Below are positions 12,036-22,829 of a stretch of DNA of 64,000 bases, piece by piece. The translations under genes were made by a program, and so were the position numbers. The stretch is from Stropharia rugosoannulata (taxonomy: Eukaryota; Basidiomycota; Agaricomycetes; Agaricales; Strophariaceae): the NCBI GenBank assembly GCA_028532985.1, contig JANCIK010000002.1, positions 2,976,001-3,040,000 on the forward strand. Reading direction: 5' to 3'. Within the stretch, counting starts at the first letter, position 1, and every line of letters starts with the position of its first letter. The notes beneath the pieces were generated by a model. It was given only the letters and a program-made list of their open reading frames with translations, was not told where the DNA came from and did no database searches.

Positions 12036-14715
12036 ATGTTAGGATCCCATACGAAGCAAATCAACGCATATGGGAAACGCAGTAGAAGGGTTATAGATGA
12101 CAGGGGAGGAACGGCCAAAGTATCTCAGAGTGTCGCGATTGTCAGCATATTTGAAGATCTCCCCCCACCTCCTGAATGGAAATCTGTTGCAGTTAGGATG
12201 AAGAAACGAGAGAATGACGCGCCACCTAAGTCTGGTAGTACCAAACCTACGAAAATGGTTGGACTGCAGAAGAAGAAAAGACTGTCACCGGCGCTTTCTC
12301 CGTCTAGGAAGAAGCTGGCATCACGCCCAAAAGCACTAGTGGATCAAGAGACGATCCAGAAATCGATGTTAACGGACTCGAGAACTACACAGAAATCATT
12401 GGCGAAAAGAATTCCTTTGGATCCGAAGTTGTCTGCTGGAGCTCCCTCTCGTCATCCCCTTTCCTCTGTTGCGCTGAATATTCTCGGGACCACATCTTCC
12501 ACCCGCACTTCACGACAGATTGTAAAACACAGTTCAATCAAATCCAAGCAACAATTCTCTCCCTTTATTGATGTTGATATCTTTGTTCTTGATGACTGTG
12601 GCCGCCCTGTCAAAAAAGAGAAAAGAGTTACGCGCAAGGACGTGAACGTGAACCCTCAGCATCACATACCCGGGTTTTCTAAAACATTTGACCATATACC
12701 CACTTCTCCAGCACAATCTGACGCAGAACAAGAATCTGTTGGCCGGTCTTCTCCTTTGAGAAAACAAGGCACTAGGAAGCACAGGATTGTGCTTTCTGAT
12801 AACTCTGATTCTGATTCTGATGACTTAGAACAATCTGACGAGATTCGTCCGCTTGCCGGATCGACAACGCGCTTGACTTCTGGAGTGACGCGACCAGCTG
12901 CATATTCCAAAGTTGAAGTTTTACTCCCTCCTTTGCCGTACAAGATTGCAAATAAACCTTCAATTCATGACTCAGATGGGCCTAATGATTCATTATCCTT
13001 GGTAGCCCATCACAATGTGAAGGTTGAAGCTTCGCAGGCCAAGCCTCTGGTTAATGCGGGAGCTCCTTCCAGGTCAAGATATCAGCATAACGACTCCCCT
13101 ATTCAGAAACCTAGACAACTCACACCAATCCGAGGTAACAGACGTGGGCTATACAATCCGCCATCTCCTTCCATATCCACAGATTTCGATATCTCCGCTG
13201 ACTTCTCTGATTTAAGTCTTGGGTCGGAGTGCGGTTTTCAAGAGACTTATCGTGATGATTTCGACGCGCCTGACTATCTAATCCCATTACTTCAGGAATG
13301 TCATCAAGAGTGCTGTGGGCCTTATAATTTTTCAGCATTCATAGAATCTTTTCGCTACGACCCAATACTACAACCGTCGCATATAAACGAAAATGTTGAA
13401 ATGAACTTCAGAAAAATAGGAGAGGCTAGTTACTCAGAAGTGTTTGGTATTGGCGACGTTGTCTTGAAAGTTATTCCACTTCGAGACGAGTCAACAAGTA
13501 CACAGAGCGAATCTCGAGAAGACGGCCCAGCACCAAGTGACGCAAAGGATGTGCGGAAAGAAATTATTGTTACTCGTGCAATGGGTGAAGTTCACCCCTG
13601 CTTCGTCAAGCTTCTCAAAACATACGTTGTCAAAGGGAAGTATCCGGAGGTTCTACTCAATTTATGGGACGAGTATAACAATCGGAAAGGTTCCGAAAGT
13701 ATCCGCCCTGGTAACGTCTTGAATTCTATGTTTTTTGGTCAATTCTAACAAGGTGGCAATTACAGACAGTTTCAAGGTCTCTCAAGTGTATGCCATCATT
13801 GTTCTTCCGAATGGAGGGCCTGACTTAGAGGCATACACGTTCTCTAAGGCAAGTCAAACAGGTTGGAGGCAAGCCTGCAGTTTGTTTTGGCAAGTGGCAA
13901 AAGCACTTGCTCATGCAGAGCGTCTCGTATCGTTCGAAGTGAGTGATATGGCGTACTCCTTACATTTTGCTTAAAGAGAGACTTTTAGCATCGCGATCTC
14001 CATTGGGGCCAAGTTCTGGTCAGAACCGCTCCCGCAAATGTCGTGAAAGATCTGAAGGATAAGTCAAATCGTGCATATATGGACGACCAAGTTCATGGTG
14101 TACAAGCGACTATCATTGATCTTGGGCTATCCAGAATGGATGCGGGTGATGAAGGCAGTGAAGCCGATGTACACTGGACGCCCTTTGACGATGAGGTATT
14201 CATGGGAGAAGGTACTGTAATATTCTAGGCTTATATATATGATATAACTCACAGATTTGTAGGCGATTATCAATTCGAAGTGTACCGTATGATGAAACAC
14301 GTCACCAATAGTCGATGGAAGGAGTTCCATCCGACAACAAACATACTTGTAAGAGCCCAATGCAGATCAAATGACAGTGCCTCATTCTTTACGACTTCAG
14401 TGGCTACATTATTTACTTCAAAAAATAATCTACAGTAAAGACATCAAACCGCCCGGTGCTTCTCGCAAGACAAAAGCAGCTTCAAAAACTGAGTCGCTTC
14501 TTCCAACAGATGCTTCATTTTCGGAAAAGGATTGCTTTAACTGTCTCTTCTACCTTGAGAATTGGCTCGGTAGCAGGATTTCCGAAATGGTCCCGCCTTC
14601 CGGCAGAAATCCAGTCAAAGGGAAAAACAAACGGAGACCATTGCCACAGGTAGTGGGTCCTGTTTGTGCCGGTGACATTGTAGCACACGGTGTTAAGATG
14701 GGCTGGATTAAATAA
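12036..14715 (+). CDS. hrk1: Haspin-family histone H3 kinase
   Basis: Atypical Ser/Thr kinase expected to phosphorylate histone H3 Thr3 at mitotic centromeres. Five exons (introns 13711-13765, 13939-13988, 14212-14262, 14349-14400) give 823 aa. Residues 1 to about 450 are disordered, basic and Ser/Pro-rich. The kinase domain follows: glycine loop FRKIGEASYSEVFG, the lysine in VVLKVIPL, a Glu in RKEIIVTRAMGE, the haspin catalytic loop HRDLHWGQVLV and activation segment TIIDLGLSRMD, then the C-lobe motif DYQFEVYRMMKHVTNSRW and WLHYLLQKI. The loop has Gln where human haspin has the Mg-binding Asn (HRDLHWGN). The domain is otherwise complete. The tail after about residue 730 is basic and unrecognised. 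Confidence 0.93.
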
Positions 14716-15148
14716 ATTTAAATACATTGATTAGACGTCTTCTGTCTCCTCATTGCTTCTAAAAATGTTGTGCTTTTGCCAATAGCTTTCAAGGAGCCCC
14801 AAGAGGTCATACATATCCTTTCCAAAGTCCAATACTTGCACCTATGAGTTATGTCCGCCAATAATAGTTTGCAGTGTAGTGAGTCCAGATTATCAAAAAC
14901 GTTCCACAAATATTAAGCTCGGAAAGACCAGCCGTCGTTCATAATATGGGTTTATAGTATTATTGCACGAAGCCCGGCCGTTTACGTAGCAGGGGTCGCA
15001 TGTGCAATTCGCCAATAGCTCAGATACAGTAATATGTAAGTAAAGAGTCCATAGGTTGGGATAACAATGTTTGGCTGGAACGAGAGTCTGAAATCTGACA
15101 TTTCGAGCTGTACGCATGAAGTACTAGACATTCTCCTAACTTTCCCAA
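14716..15148. other. Convergent 3' region between haspin and KRE6
   Basis: These 433 bp separate two convergent stop codons. Only short, family-less open frames are present. I expect 3' UTRs and terminators of both genes and see no structured element. Confidence 0.5.
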
Positions 15149-17708
15149 TTAGTCGCATGGTTCAATGAACGAGTTCTTGGGGAAGGGCTGTCCATAATCG
15201 CCCTTCCAAGTCGTGAGGTTCGGATTAGTGTACGCTTCTACATATCTTCAAATATTTGAGCCACCTGACCGACGAACGCATGACGGGAACGTACTGATTG
15301 ATATAACGTTCTGTAGGGAAATCTCGAGGGTCACAGCCAATGTTGATGTTGCGCACATCCTGGTAGACTCGTATATAATCGACTCGAAGGTGGGTAGGAA
15401 ATACGAGGTGGTCAAAGTCGATGCTTCCAAAATTTTTGGACATCCCCAGGTTGATAATGACGTACTGCAACAATGAAGGTCAGAACTAGGCCAGATCAAA
15501 TCTGTTCAGTAACTACCATGGGTTCCTGAGGAACTGGACGCGCCGATATCTCTACACTCGGGTCGGGACCCATTCCTGCAACGTTCAGTGTCCACGATAT
15601 TTTATCATCGGCTACCCATGTTATATACTAAGGTTGCAAACGAACATATTAGCTCGAGTTATGACTCAGGACCAGCGACTTACTGCATCGTCGTATCCTG
15701 AGAAAGGTTGATGATGATAAGCATTCAAAGATCCATACAAGTCAACGCTGTAAACACAGACCAGGTTTATACTACACGAGGTTGGGATGATTATTCTATA
15801 TATCAATCATAGTTTATCGAAGACTGACCTCAAATCCATAAACTGAAAAACAATCTTCCACCAATTCATAACATAGCTGATTCGTGTCTGTAACCACGGA
15901 TGTAGCTTGCTGGGTCGCGCTTCCTGTAAACGTATTTAACCATGAGATGGTAGGATCTGCAAGGATTTCGTTGTCCGAGGAGTTATTCCACATATAATGG
16001 CGGTTGAACGGCTTAGCAAGGCATATTATTTAAATGTTGCGGCCAAAGGAATAGACACTTACTGCCCATTGAGCCGACTGCGAAACTTCGCCCGTGGGAG
16101 GAGTACCGCCTACCTGCGCTTCAAATACGTCAATTTCTGGTGCTGACCTTCCGACATACGAGCCATCGGAGTGTATTGGGCCTGGGTGGCTTTCCCCTTC
16201 GCATGTGCATCGAGAAAGCCGCTGGCCCGGGAGATAAGACAAAGCCCCTCCATACGCATGGTCACCGTCGGTGAGAGCAGTTGCTGGTTCACCATTGAGT
16301 GTTTGGTTGGGAGCCGTCCCCACGTCGCAAGAGTCATAGGTATACGGCCACTAAGTTCCTGGATCGGTTCTGTATTACTTCACAGGCGGTGCACAAGCGC
16401 TTACCATGCCTTCTAGACTAGCTCCGTAGCCAGCACGTCCAAGATTTCCCATCGTCCATACAGCTGGCCACATGCCAACGACATTGTTTGTTCCCGGAAG
16501 TTGTATAGCTGTTTCGACATATCCTCCAGTAAAGCAGAATTTATTCCTGAAGGTCCGTCTGAGGAAACGAATAGTAGAAATTGCAGAGGATTAAGAGCAC
16601 ACCATGAAGACATGAGTCCTAATTACATTACATTAGTACTGTATCATGAGCCTGAGCATTAAAAAATATTTACCTCCTTCATAGTTGAGATCGTGCGTCT
16701 GCTTTTCTGAGAATGTAATGACAAGAGAACCGTCTTCGGTTGTGATTGCCTCGGGGTCATACCACTCCAAGTTATTGGTAGCCTAGGATTGATTATATGC
16801 GGCCAGAAAGGTAAGTAATTAGATATTAAAGGGTAGTCATGTACTAACCCAGTAGTGCAAATCTTCCGCTTCCCAGTAAGGGTCGTCACCAGGATAGAAA
16901 GTTCGTCCGTCAGTGTTGAACTCGTCCGAAAAAACCAGCCTCATTAGAGAACCATCCCTGATAGAGAACCTGGTATATGCTTCTTGAGGAGTATCGAAAT
17001 CTATGAGGCCAAAATTGCCCATTGAAGGGATCTACGAAACAACAATGATAAAGTGGAAGTAAATTTTAAAAGGTTTGTCCTACTTGACCACTCGAATTCA
17101 CGCCCGCCTTATTAGTCCCTAAATCATACCAGTTACTGTGGTACGTCATTATAGGATAACCGATACTACAGAGACAGAAATATCAGTCAACCCTCGTATG
17201 AGGGGCCTAAAACACTCACAACAGAATGATCAGAGAAACGAGAAGGATCGACATGCAACCAACATTTAACAGTCCTCTTGAGTAAACTTGTAGGTTTGTG
17301 CCGTTTTGGAGAACCCTATAACGTTCATATGTAGTAGGGTTATGGAGATCGTCATCAGGTTCGACTAAGTCTGGTGAAAGGTCCGAGCCCCATAATCGGG
17401 GGTCAGGAGATAGTGAAAACTATAAATGAGAAATAAGATGTCGGCCCTTCACGATGGCGGCAGCTAGAATGTGGTGATACCCTGTCGGAAAGTGCAGCAC
17501 TCAACCGAGAGCCAGCGCCAAAAGAATAAGGAGAATCTAATAGACTTTGCTGACAGTAACCGAATGTGAGTGGAAAATCAGTGAATTTATGCATAGACAA
17601 TTTTACCCAGCTATCCCGTCGCATTACACCGAAGCTTGACGTCCGTGGAAGTGTGAGCGAGGAATCAGGATAGGAATATCCAGGATGAGGAGAGCTGGGA
17701 TGGGACAT
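15149..17708 (-). CDS. KRE6: Beta-glucan synthesis-associated protein, GH16 (Kre6/Skn1 family)
   Basis: Type II membrane protein needed for cell-wall beta-1,6-glucan assembly. Fourteen exons give an unbroken 610 aa. From the N-terminus: a Ser/Pro-rich cytosolic region of about 130 residues, one membrane segment (CMSILLVSLIILFIGYPI), then the SKN1/GH16 domain (LIDFDTPQEAYTR, LVFSDEFN, WEAEDLHYW, SSWNKFCFTGGYVE, VGMWPAVWTMGNLGR). The catalytic motif is PEIDVFEAQ, with Glu residues as nucleophile and acid/base. The end of the domain shows YGFEYKPGYDDAYITW and NLGMSKNFG, and the protein ends in a conserved tail TNPNLTTW. Three tiny exons are needed: 16 nt (16603-16618), 10 nt (15772-15781) and 14 nt (15684-15697). 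Their joined product YKPGYDDA matches the family. Whether a further intron lies in the N-terminal exon (17481-17708) is undecided. Confidence 0.94.
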
Positions 17709-18685
17709 AGGAATAGCAATTCACGCCTCTCCGTCAGGTCCAAGAGCAGAACGATATTCGCTGAGCAAGATTCTCAACAGTGCCCCGGCGATTGTGTAAG
17801 AAATCGTGTAAGAAAGCATCTCATTCGGATTATTGATGCAAATTCGATGGGCCCAGAAAGGCCATGTAGTTATTAAAGCATATTCATGGCGGAAGAAACC
17901 AGGACTTGCCACAGCGGCACTGGTAAAAAACCAGCAAGCCTTCCGATCGGTGCTTCTCCACTCGTCTAGAACCCGTAAATGAATCTAAACCAGGCGAAGT
18001 GCCTACCAAAACCCTATTCAGACAAGAAACTTTGATAGATGGAAGCATCCTTACCGCTTTTACACGTCTTCGTGTCAACGGCTGTTGCAGTCTCACTCAT
18101 CTGCTGTGATTGTTAAACGTTAAACGGCAACTCCGAGGATATAATATTCATAATTTGCTCTGGCTTTCGTTGGGTGAGTAGCCCAAAGATGGCTGCATGG
18201 ACTCAATGTGCTGATAGATACTCGTATGTTCATGCTGAACCGAAATTTCTGAGTATCGTAAGTGGTGAGCCAAAAATATAGGAGCAGCTTAATATAAGGC
18301 AGGAGTGGATACTGAAATTACAGATATATTATTCTCCACACTTCGAAGTTGCAAATGAGGAGGATCCATCGAATGATTTATATTTGCGAATGAAGTGCAA
18401 GAAAGGTACATGCAGGTGGAGAAAAATCCTGCTCGGCACGCAGGGCATGCATTTTGTCACAACGAAAACTGGTGATGGAAGAGCTGAGGTCACCGTGCAG
18501 ATGACGCCCCGGGAGACGTGAAGTATTACCTAAAACAGATCTTACTCCGAGTGACCAAGTACTTATCCGAGTCATCCCTCGACGTTGACCCAACGTTAAC
18601 CTTGAGTCTCAGCATCCCCAGTCTCCATCACCTGTCTGACACACTGAAGTACCGTAGGACACGGCTTACATACCAATTACGCGCA
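17709..18685. other. Divergent intergenic region, KRE6 and F-box gene
   Basis: These 977 bp lie between the divergent starts of the GH16 gene and the F-box gene. Open frames here are short and overlap on both strands without family features. I infer two promoters and saw no specific binding site I could defend. Confidence 0.45.
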
Positions 18686-20140
18686 ATGACTTTAGAGAGC
18701 TTACCTGTGGAGCTCATCGCTGAAATCCTGGGCGAACTGGACCTGGAATCTTTGGTCATGATGTCGCAGTTATCGAAGCGTTTCTTCTTAGTCGCCTCAG
18801 ACGCTGCCTTGAATCCTTGGAGGAATCCCATAAAGCGCAACCTAAACAGTTTTTCATATGAAGCGTCGCTTAAACATCTGAGCGTTCGGACAACGGTTCC
18901 ACGACAAAACTGGGTTGCCATTTTGGCGTCTGCTAGGCCTTCATTTATCTTGTACGAAGCTACTTTACCCAACTTAAAAAACCTGGAATGGGAAGAATGC
19001 TTTAAGCGTCGGTTTCTTCCTAGCTGGGTAAAATGGAAGAAAGATGGTTCATGGAAGGAGGCATATTTGAAGTGCGTTTGATTGTCTTCTGTACCGTCTC
19101 CTTGTTCATCTGCATTAAGGATGCTGCATCGGATATGGCACCGCAGTGCAAGCTCGTGCACTGTTGATGAATCATGGACGAAGTTCAGTGCTTTTTTTAT
19201 TTCCATCGCAACCCTTGACATGTCTTTAGATACATTGTACTCAACCGCAACGGTTCTGCGAATGAGTTGGAGGCATCTTCGCGCAATTTTAATCCCATAG
19301 CCCTGTTTCACGAGATGAAGTTAGTCCGCGTCTACTTCACGTCACTTTCTATTAGCGCACTAAAGGACCTGGCAGAGTTCAAAGCAATCATGCACACCTT
19401 GAAACCCGTATCAGAGTTCGTTACTTTGTTCGCAAGCTATTTTTACACTTATCTAACCAGCCTGAGATTTCAGCTTGTATTGCAGCTGGCGGATGTCCGT
19501 ATCTTAGCCTTCGGGACTATCACCAAGCCTCGAACAAACCTAACCGTCAATCCGAACGCACGCATATTTTTGAATCCACCTGGAATTACTCCGCGCAGTC
19601 AAGGAAATATATTTACAAGATACACTACCAAACCCAAACCATCTGCAGTAGTTGACGATCATGGTATTTACCCTCTTTCCGCTGCCACAGTACCAGCATA
19701 CTGTCAGTTATTTCCTTTTACTTTTTTCCTTGCCTCTGATGCATAATCCAGTACTCAATAGTTACTACAATCTCTCTCAAGAGTATACGCGCCTGGCCTT
19801 TCCTCAGCCAGCACATAGCCACCGTAATTTCCCCTTCTACACATCGGGTGGCCACGACTTGCGATGGGCGGGTGTGGAGGAAATTGAAGAGAATGGCCTC
19901 CATTGGGTCGGCGGACTTATGTTTGTCGCTCACACTCGTCACGCAAAATGGACATACTTATGACACCCCGATTTTATTAGGATAGTTGCGCAGCTCCTAG
20001 GTCCATCTCGGGACGCTGATAATGTAATATTCGGCGGTCATCAATACGCCTCGTTTGACTGGAATGATCTCCTCGCCATAACTCCTTGGATGGAAGAGTT
20101 TATCACGATGAAGATAGACGGACCGGGTTTAGGCCACTGA
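18686..20140 (+). CDS. F-box protein
   Basis: Predicted substrate receptor of an SCF ubiquitin ligase; the substrate is unknown. Seven exons (introns 19072-19119, 19183-19229, 19320-19375, 19416-19473, 19703-19751, 19921-19980) give 378 aa. The F-box lies at residues 5-40 (LPVELIAEILGELDLESLVM). The rest resembles a C-terminal region common in Agaricomycete F-box proteins, with motifs SCTVDESWTKY, NELEASSRNFNP, LADVRILAFG, NPPGI, FPFYTSGGHD and LHWVGGLM. The intron at 19703-19751 keeps the frame, but the sequence inside it (YCQLFPF) itself looks like the family. An alternative reading is a one-base frameshift in a once-coding stretch there. Confidence 0.82.
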
Positions 20141-20769
20141 TATGACTAGGCCCTTTCGTGTTCATGAATCTGGGACATCCCGCAATAATTTATATTTCTT
20201 ACTAGTATATGTCGCTTCTTCCTTCTCCCACTTCCGCCTCTCGTTTCCATAATTAACCTAGGTTTAAGCTTTAATAAGCTTTGTCAACCAATCGTTATGA
20301 GCTATATACAGTTGTGTCTACCACGTGTACGAGAAAGGGTCCATTTCATCGTGTCTGTTCCTTTGTTTGGAAAAAATAACAGTTCAAGGTGAGACTCACC
20401 TTTAATTCTTTTTGTGCTCATATACAAATATCCTTTGTAGGTTTCCCAAAGGAGACGAGGTCTGCATCATCGACACCATCCTTTCAGCTGCGTTTCAATG
20501 CAAATTCATCTCTGTAAGAACGTAGAGCACCATCCGTGTCCAGATGCTCAGACAATAACCGATCGACCGAAATCGTCTTGAGAGGACAAACATCTTTGTT
20601 TCGGTGCCGGAACACACGGCCTGAATTCATCGCGTTAAATAGGTGATATGGGCACTCAGATGATTCATATGCTCGTCCACCACTTTAACTTTCATTCTAT
20701 CTCATACAGCGGTTGCTGGGCAGCCTCAGTTTAATTTATCGTTTTTATTAGACCTCAGTCATCGATACT
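20141..20769. other. Upstream region of the C2H2 factor
   Basis: 629 bp between two same-strand genes. It contains no family-like frame. A cacgtg core sits in ctaccacgtgtacg around 20318-20327. I infer 3' UTR, promoter and a 5' leader. Confidence 0.4.
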
Positions 20770-22062
20770 ATGGGAAGGTGCGCTATGGCAGGAACTCGTT
20801 CACGAAAGTCGTCTTCGGCTGGCGTTCTCAGTAAGCCTGTAGGTCTGCCGCATCCTAACCGAACTTCGCAAGTTGATCAAAGCACTCCTTACAGGTCAAA
20901 TGTTATTTATGCCCAAGCGAATTCAGTCGCAAGGGCGATCTCAGACGTCATGAACTTACTCACACTGGCGTCAAGTGAGCTTTGTACACAGCCATGATTA
21001 CAGCCTTCTGACGCCTTTCAAGGAATTATGCATGCACAGTTTGCAAAAAAAGGTTCTCTCAGGCCTCCGGCTTAAAGACGCACACGAATGTACAGTAAGT
21101 CATGCAAATCTCTGATCTTCGTATTCTTTCTAAGTACCGCCTTTCATGAAGCACGGGAGACAAGCCCTATCGATGTGCTTTCCTGGGGTGCGGAGCAGAA
21201 TTCGGTGATCCCTCATCTAATGCGCGTCACAAGAAGGAGACGCACTTAGTCGATTACCGCTACGAGTGTCCATTTGAACGCTGCAATTCCGCGTATGTGT
21301 CAATCAGTTCATACATTTCATTATACTTACATTTACGTCAGGATCAAGCGGCGATCAGCTTTTGCTCAGCATTTGAGTAAGAAGCACAACAAGAATGCGT
21401 CTTCAGAGGAGCTTGATGCGTTAAAGAAGACTTTCCGCTCCCCAACACATCGTCAGACCAAGTCACGTCAAAGCACTCTCGTCCACATTGTGACTTCGCC
21501 ACCCTTGCCGCCCGTCGGGGATCTGCTTACTCTGGGCACGCTTACTCTCGACACTAAACCGGTGACTGAATACATTTATCCCGACTTCTCGCACAGAGAC
21601 ATCACAGAGCCCCTGCCCCTCCCCACCTGGTCTTCTTCAACGGTGTCCAGCTTCTCAACGCAGTCTTCGACTGAGACACTTGTCGATGAAATGATAAATT
21701 TCGTCGATACCAAGGCCTGCTACAGCGACATGACTGGTCCCGTTCAGATGGGCATGATCCCTTCGTCCAACCATTCTCCCTCCCCGTCTAGTTCACCGTT
21801 CGGCGAAAGTGATCTCCACTTTCCGCCCACTCCTTTATCAGTCCAGGACCTGCAAAGGATGAACTCTCTCCTGGCTTACGACCGTCAGCGATACATGACG
21901 CCAACCGACCAAAGCCGCCTCGCCTTCCGGTACGAGGAGGATATATATTCACCTCTTCAGGCAAAGGTACTTGACTACTCTACGCCTGATATACTCTCGG
22001 CTTCTCCGAGTGCGACGCAACAAAATCTCGCTCAACAGTGGGGGTCGTGGGGGTTCGCATGA
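20770..22062 (+). CDS. C2H2 zinc-finger transcription factor
   Basis: Nuclear DNA-binding protein of 360 aa, targets unknown. Introns are 20839-20894, 20975-21022, 21095-21151 and 21293-21341. Splicing assembles four consecutive fingers at about residues 25-135: CYLCPSEFSRKGDLRRHELTH, then one starting CTVCKKRFSQASG, one starting CAFLGCGAEFGDPS, and CPFERCNSAIKRRS running to LSKKH. Linkers HTG and HTGDKPY are typical. Each finger except the last is split by an intron, so none is complete in an unspliced frame, and the intron at 21095 splits the final His codon of finger 2. The C-terminal 200 residues are Ser/Pro/Thr-rich and probably regulatory. The start could be 20770 or the in-frame ATG at 20785. 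Confidence 0.93.
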
Positions 22063-22415
22063 GGTCTCGCCTTAAACCCCGTCCTATCATATACTTCCAA
22101 ATCCATGGTTACTTTCTGTCCCTTTTAATTATTCGTTCAATGGTTGATCCATGTCACCCCGTTTAATGATCTTTTTGGTTTTATTACTGATTACTCCCAT
22201 CCCTTCATTAATCGACTTGTGCTCGTTAGAACCCTGCTGTATATATCACTAGTCCGCCGCTAATATGTGTAGTCACATCACTCTTTCATACTTGTATCCT
22301 GTTCCAGCTAACCAAAGCGTAGTAATATTTTATGGCTACCATTTAATGCATAACATTTGCCTTCGAGATTCACATCTAGCCAACGTCTAGCTTTTAAGCA
22401 ATTGCTAACTTGCTC
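22063..22415. other. 3' region of the C2H2 gene
   Basis: AT-rich 353 bp with no coding signal. It lies between the stop of the zinc-finger gene and the stop of the small minus-strand candidate, so it probably contains both 3' UTRs. Confidence 0.4.
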
Positions 22416-22691
22416 CTAACAGGCCCATTTTAGTCGAAACTCAGGTATTAGTGTGTCTTTGAATTTCGTACTATTGGCGGCAATTTTATGGATGTCTTCC
22501 AGCTGTCTTCCTGTAAGACTCGTTGAAAGTAGAGTGGTCAAAGAGTTTGTAAGAGCGGTCAGTGACTGTACTAGTATCTGGCAAACTTCGCTATTTGGAG
22601 TAGGGGCGGACAGCCAAACAAGACCGTTGATCAAAAAATATCCTCACATGGTCACATCAGGGTCAGCGACGACAAGGCGGGCTCGTCTCAT
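22416..22691 (-). CDS. Possible small helical protein, unrecognised
   Basis: A two-exon model on the minus strand gives 72 aa: ATG at 22691, donor gtgagg after the codons ending DPDVT, acceptor aaatag, stop at 22416. The product begins MRRARLVVADPDVT and continues with a predicted amphipathic helix (VQSLTALTNSLTTLLSTSL) and LEDIHKIAANSTKF, ending LKWAC. Hydrophobic residues at heptad-like spacing suggest a small coiled-coil subunit of a larger complex, but I cannot name it. The splice sites are canonical, the gene is divergent from the USP gene (138 bp between ATGs), and no other gene claims this strand. An unspliced frame from 22634 is the alternative. Confidence 0.45.
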
Positions 22692-22829
22692 ACTTGAATC
22701 GTCAAGATTATATTCTCATAAATAATTATTTCTCCCATCCAAAAAAATCTCTACGTTCTGGCAACAGCTTCTTTCGCTCATTTCTTTCTGCACCGACTTC
22801 AATTCTCTGGAAACAGTGCCACTCGAACA

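Noticed and set aside
15698..15771. In-frame extension VDLYGSLNA in KRE6
   Set aside because: Keeping it breaks the reading frame with the preceding exon. Using the 10-nt exon at 15772 and splicing out 15698-15771 gives the conserved FEYKPGYDDAYITW.
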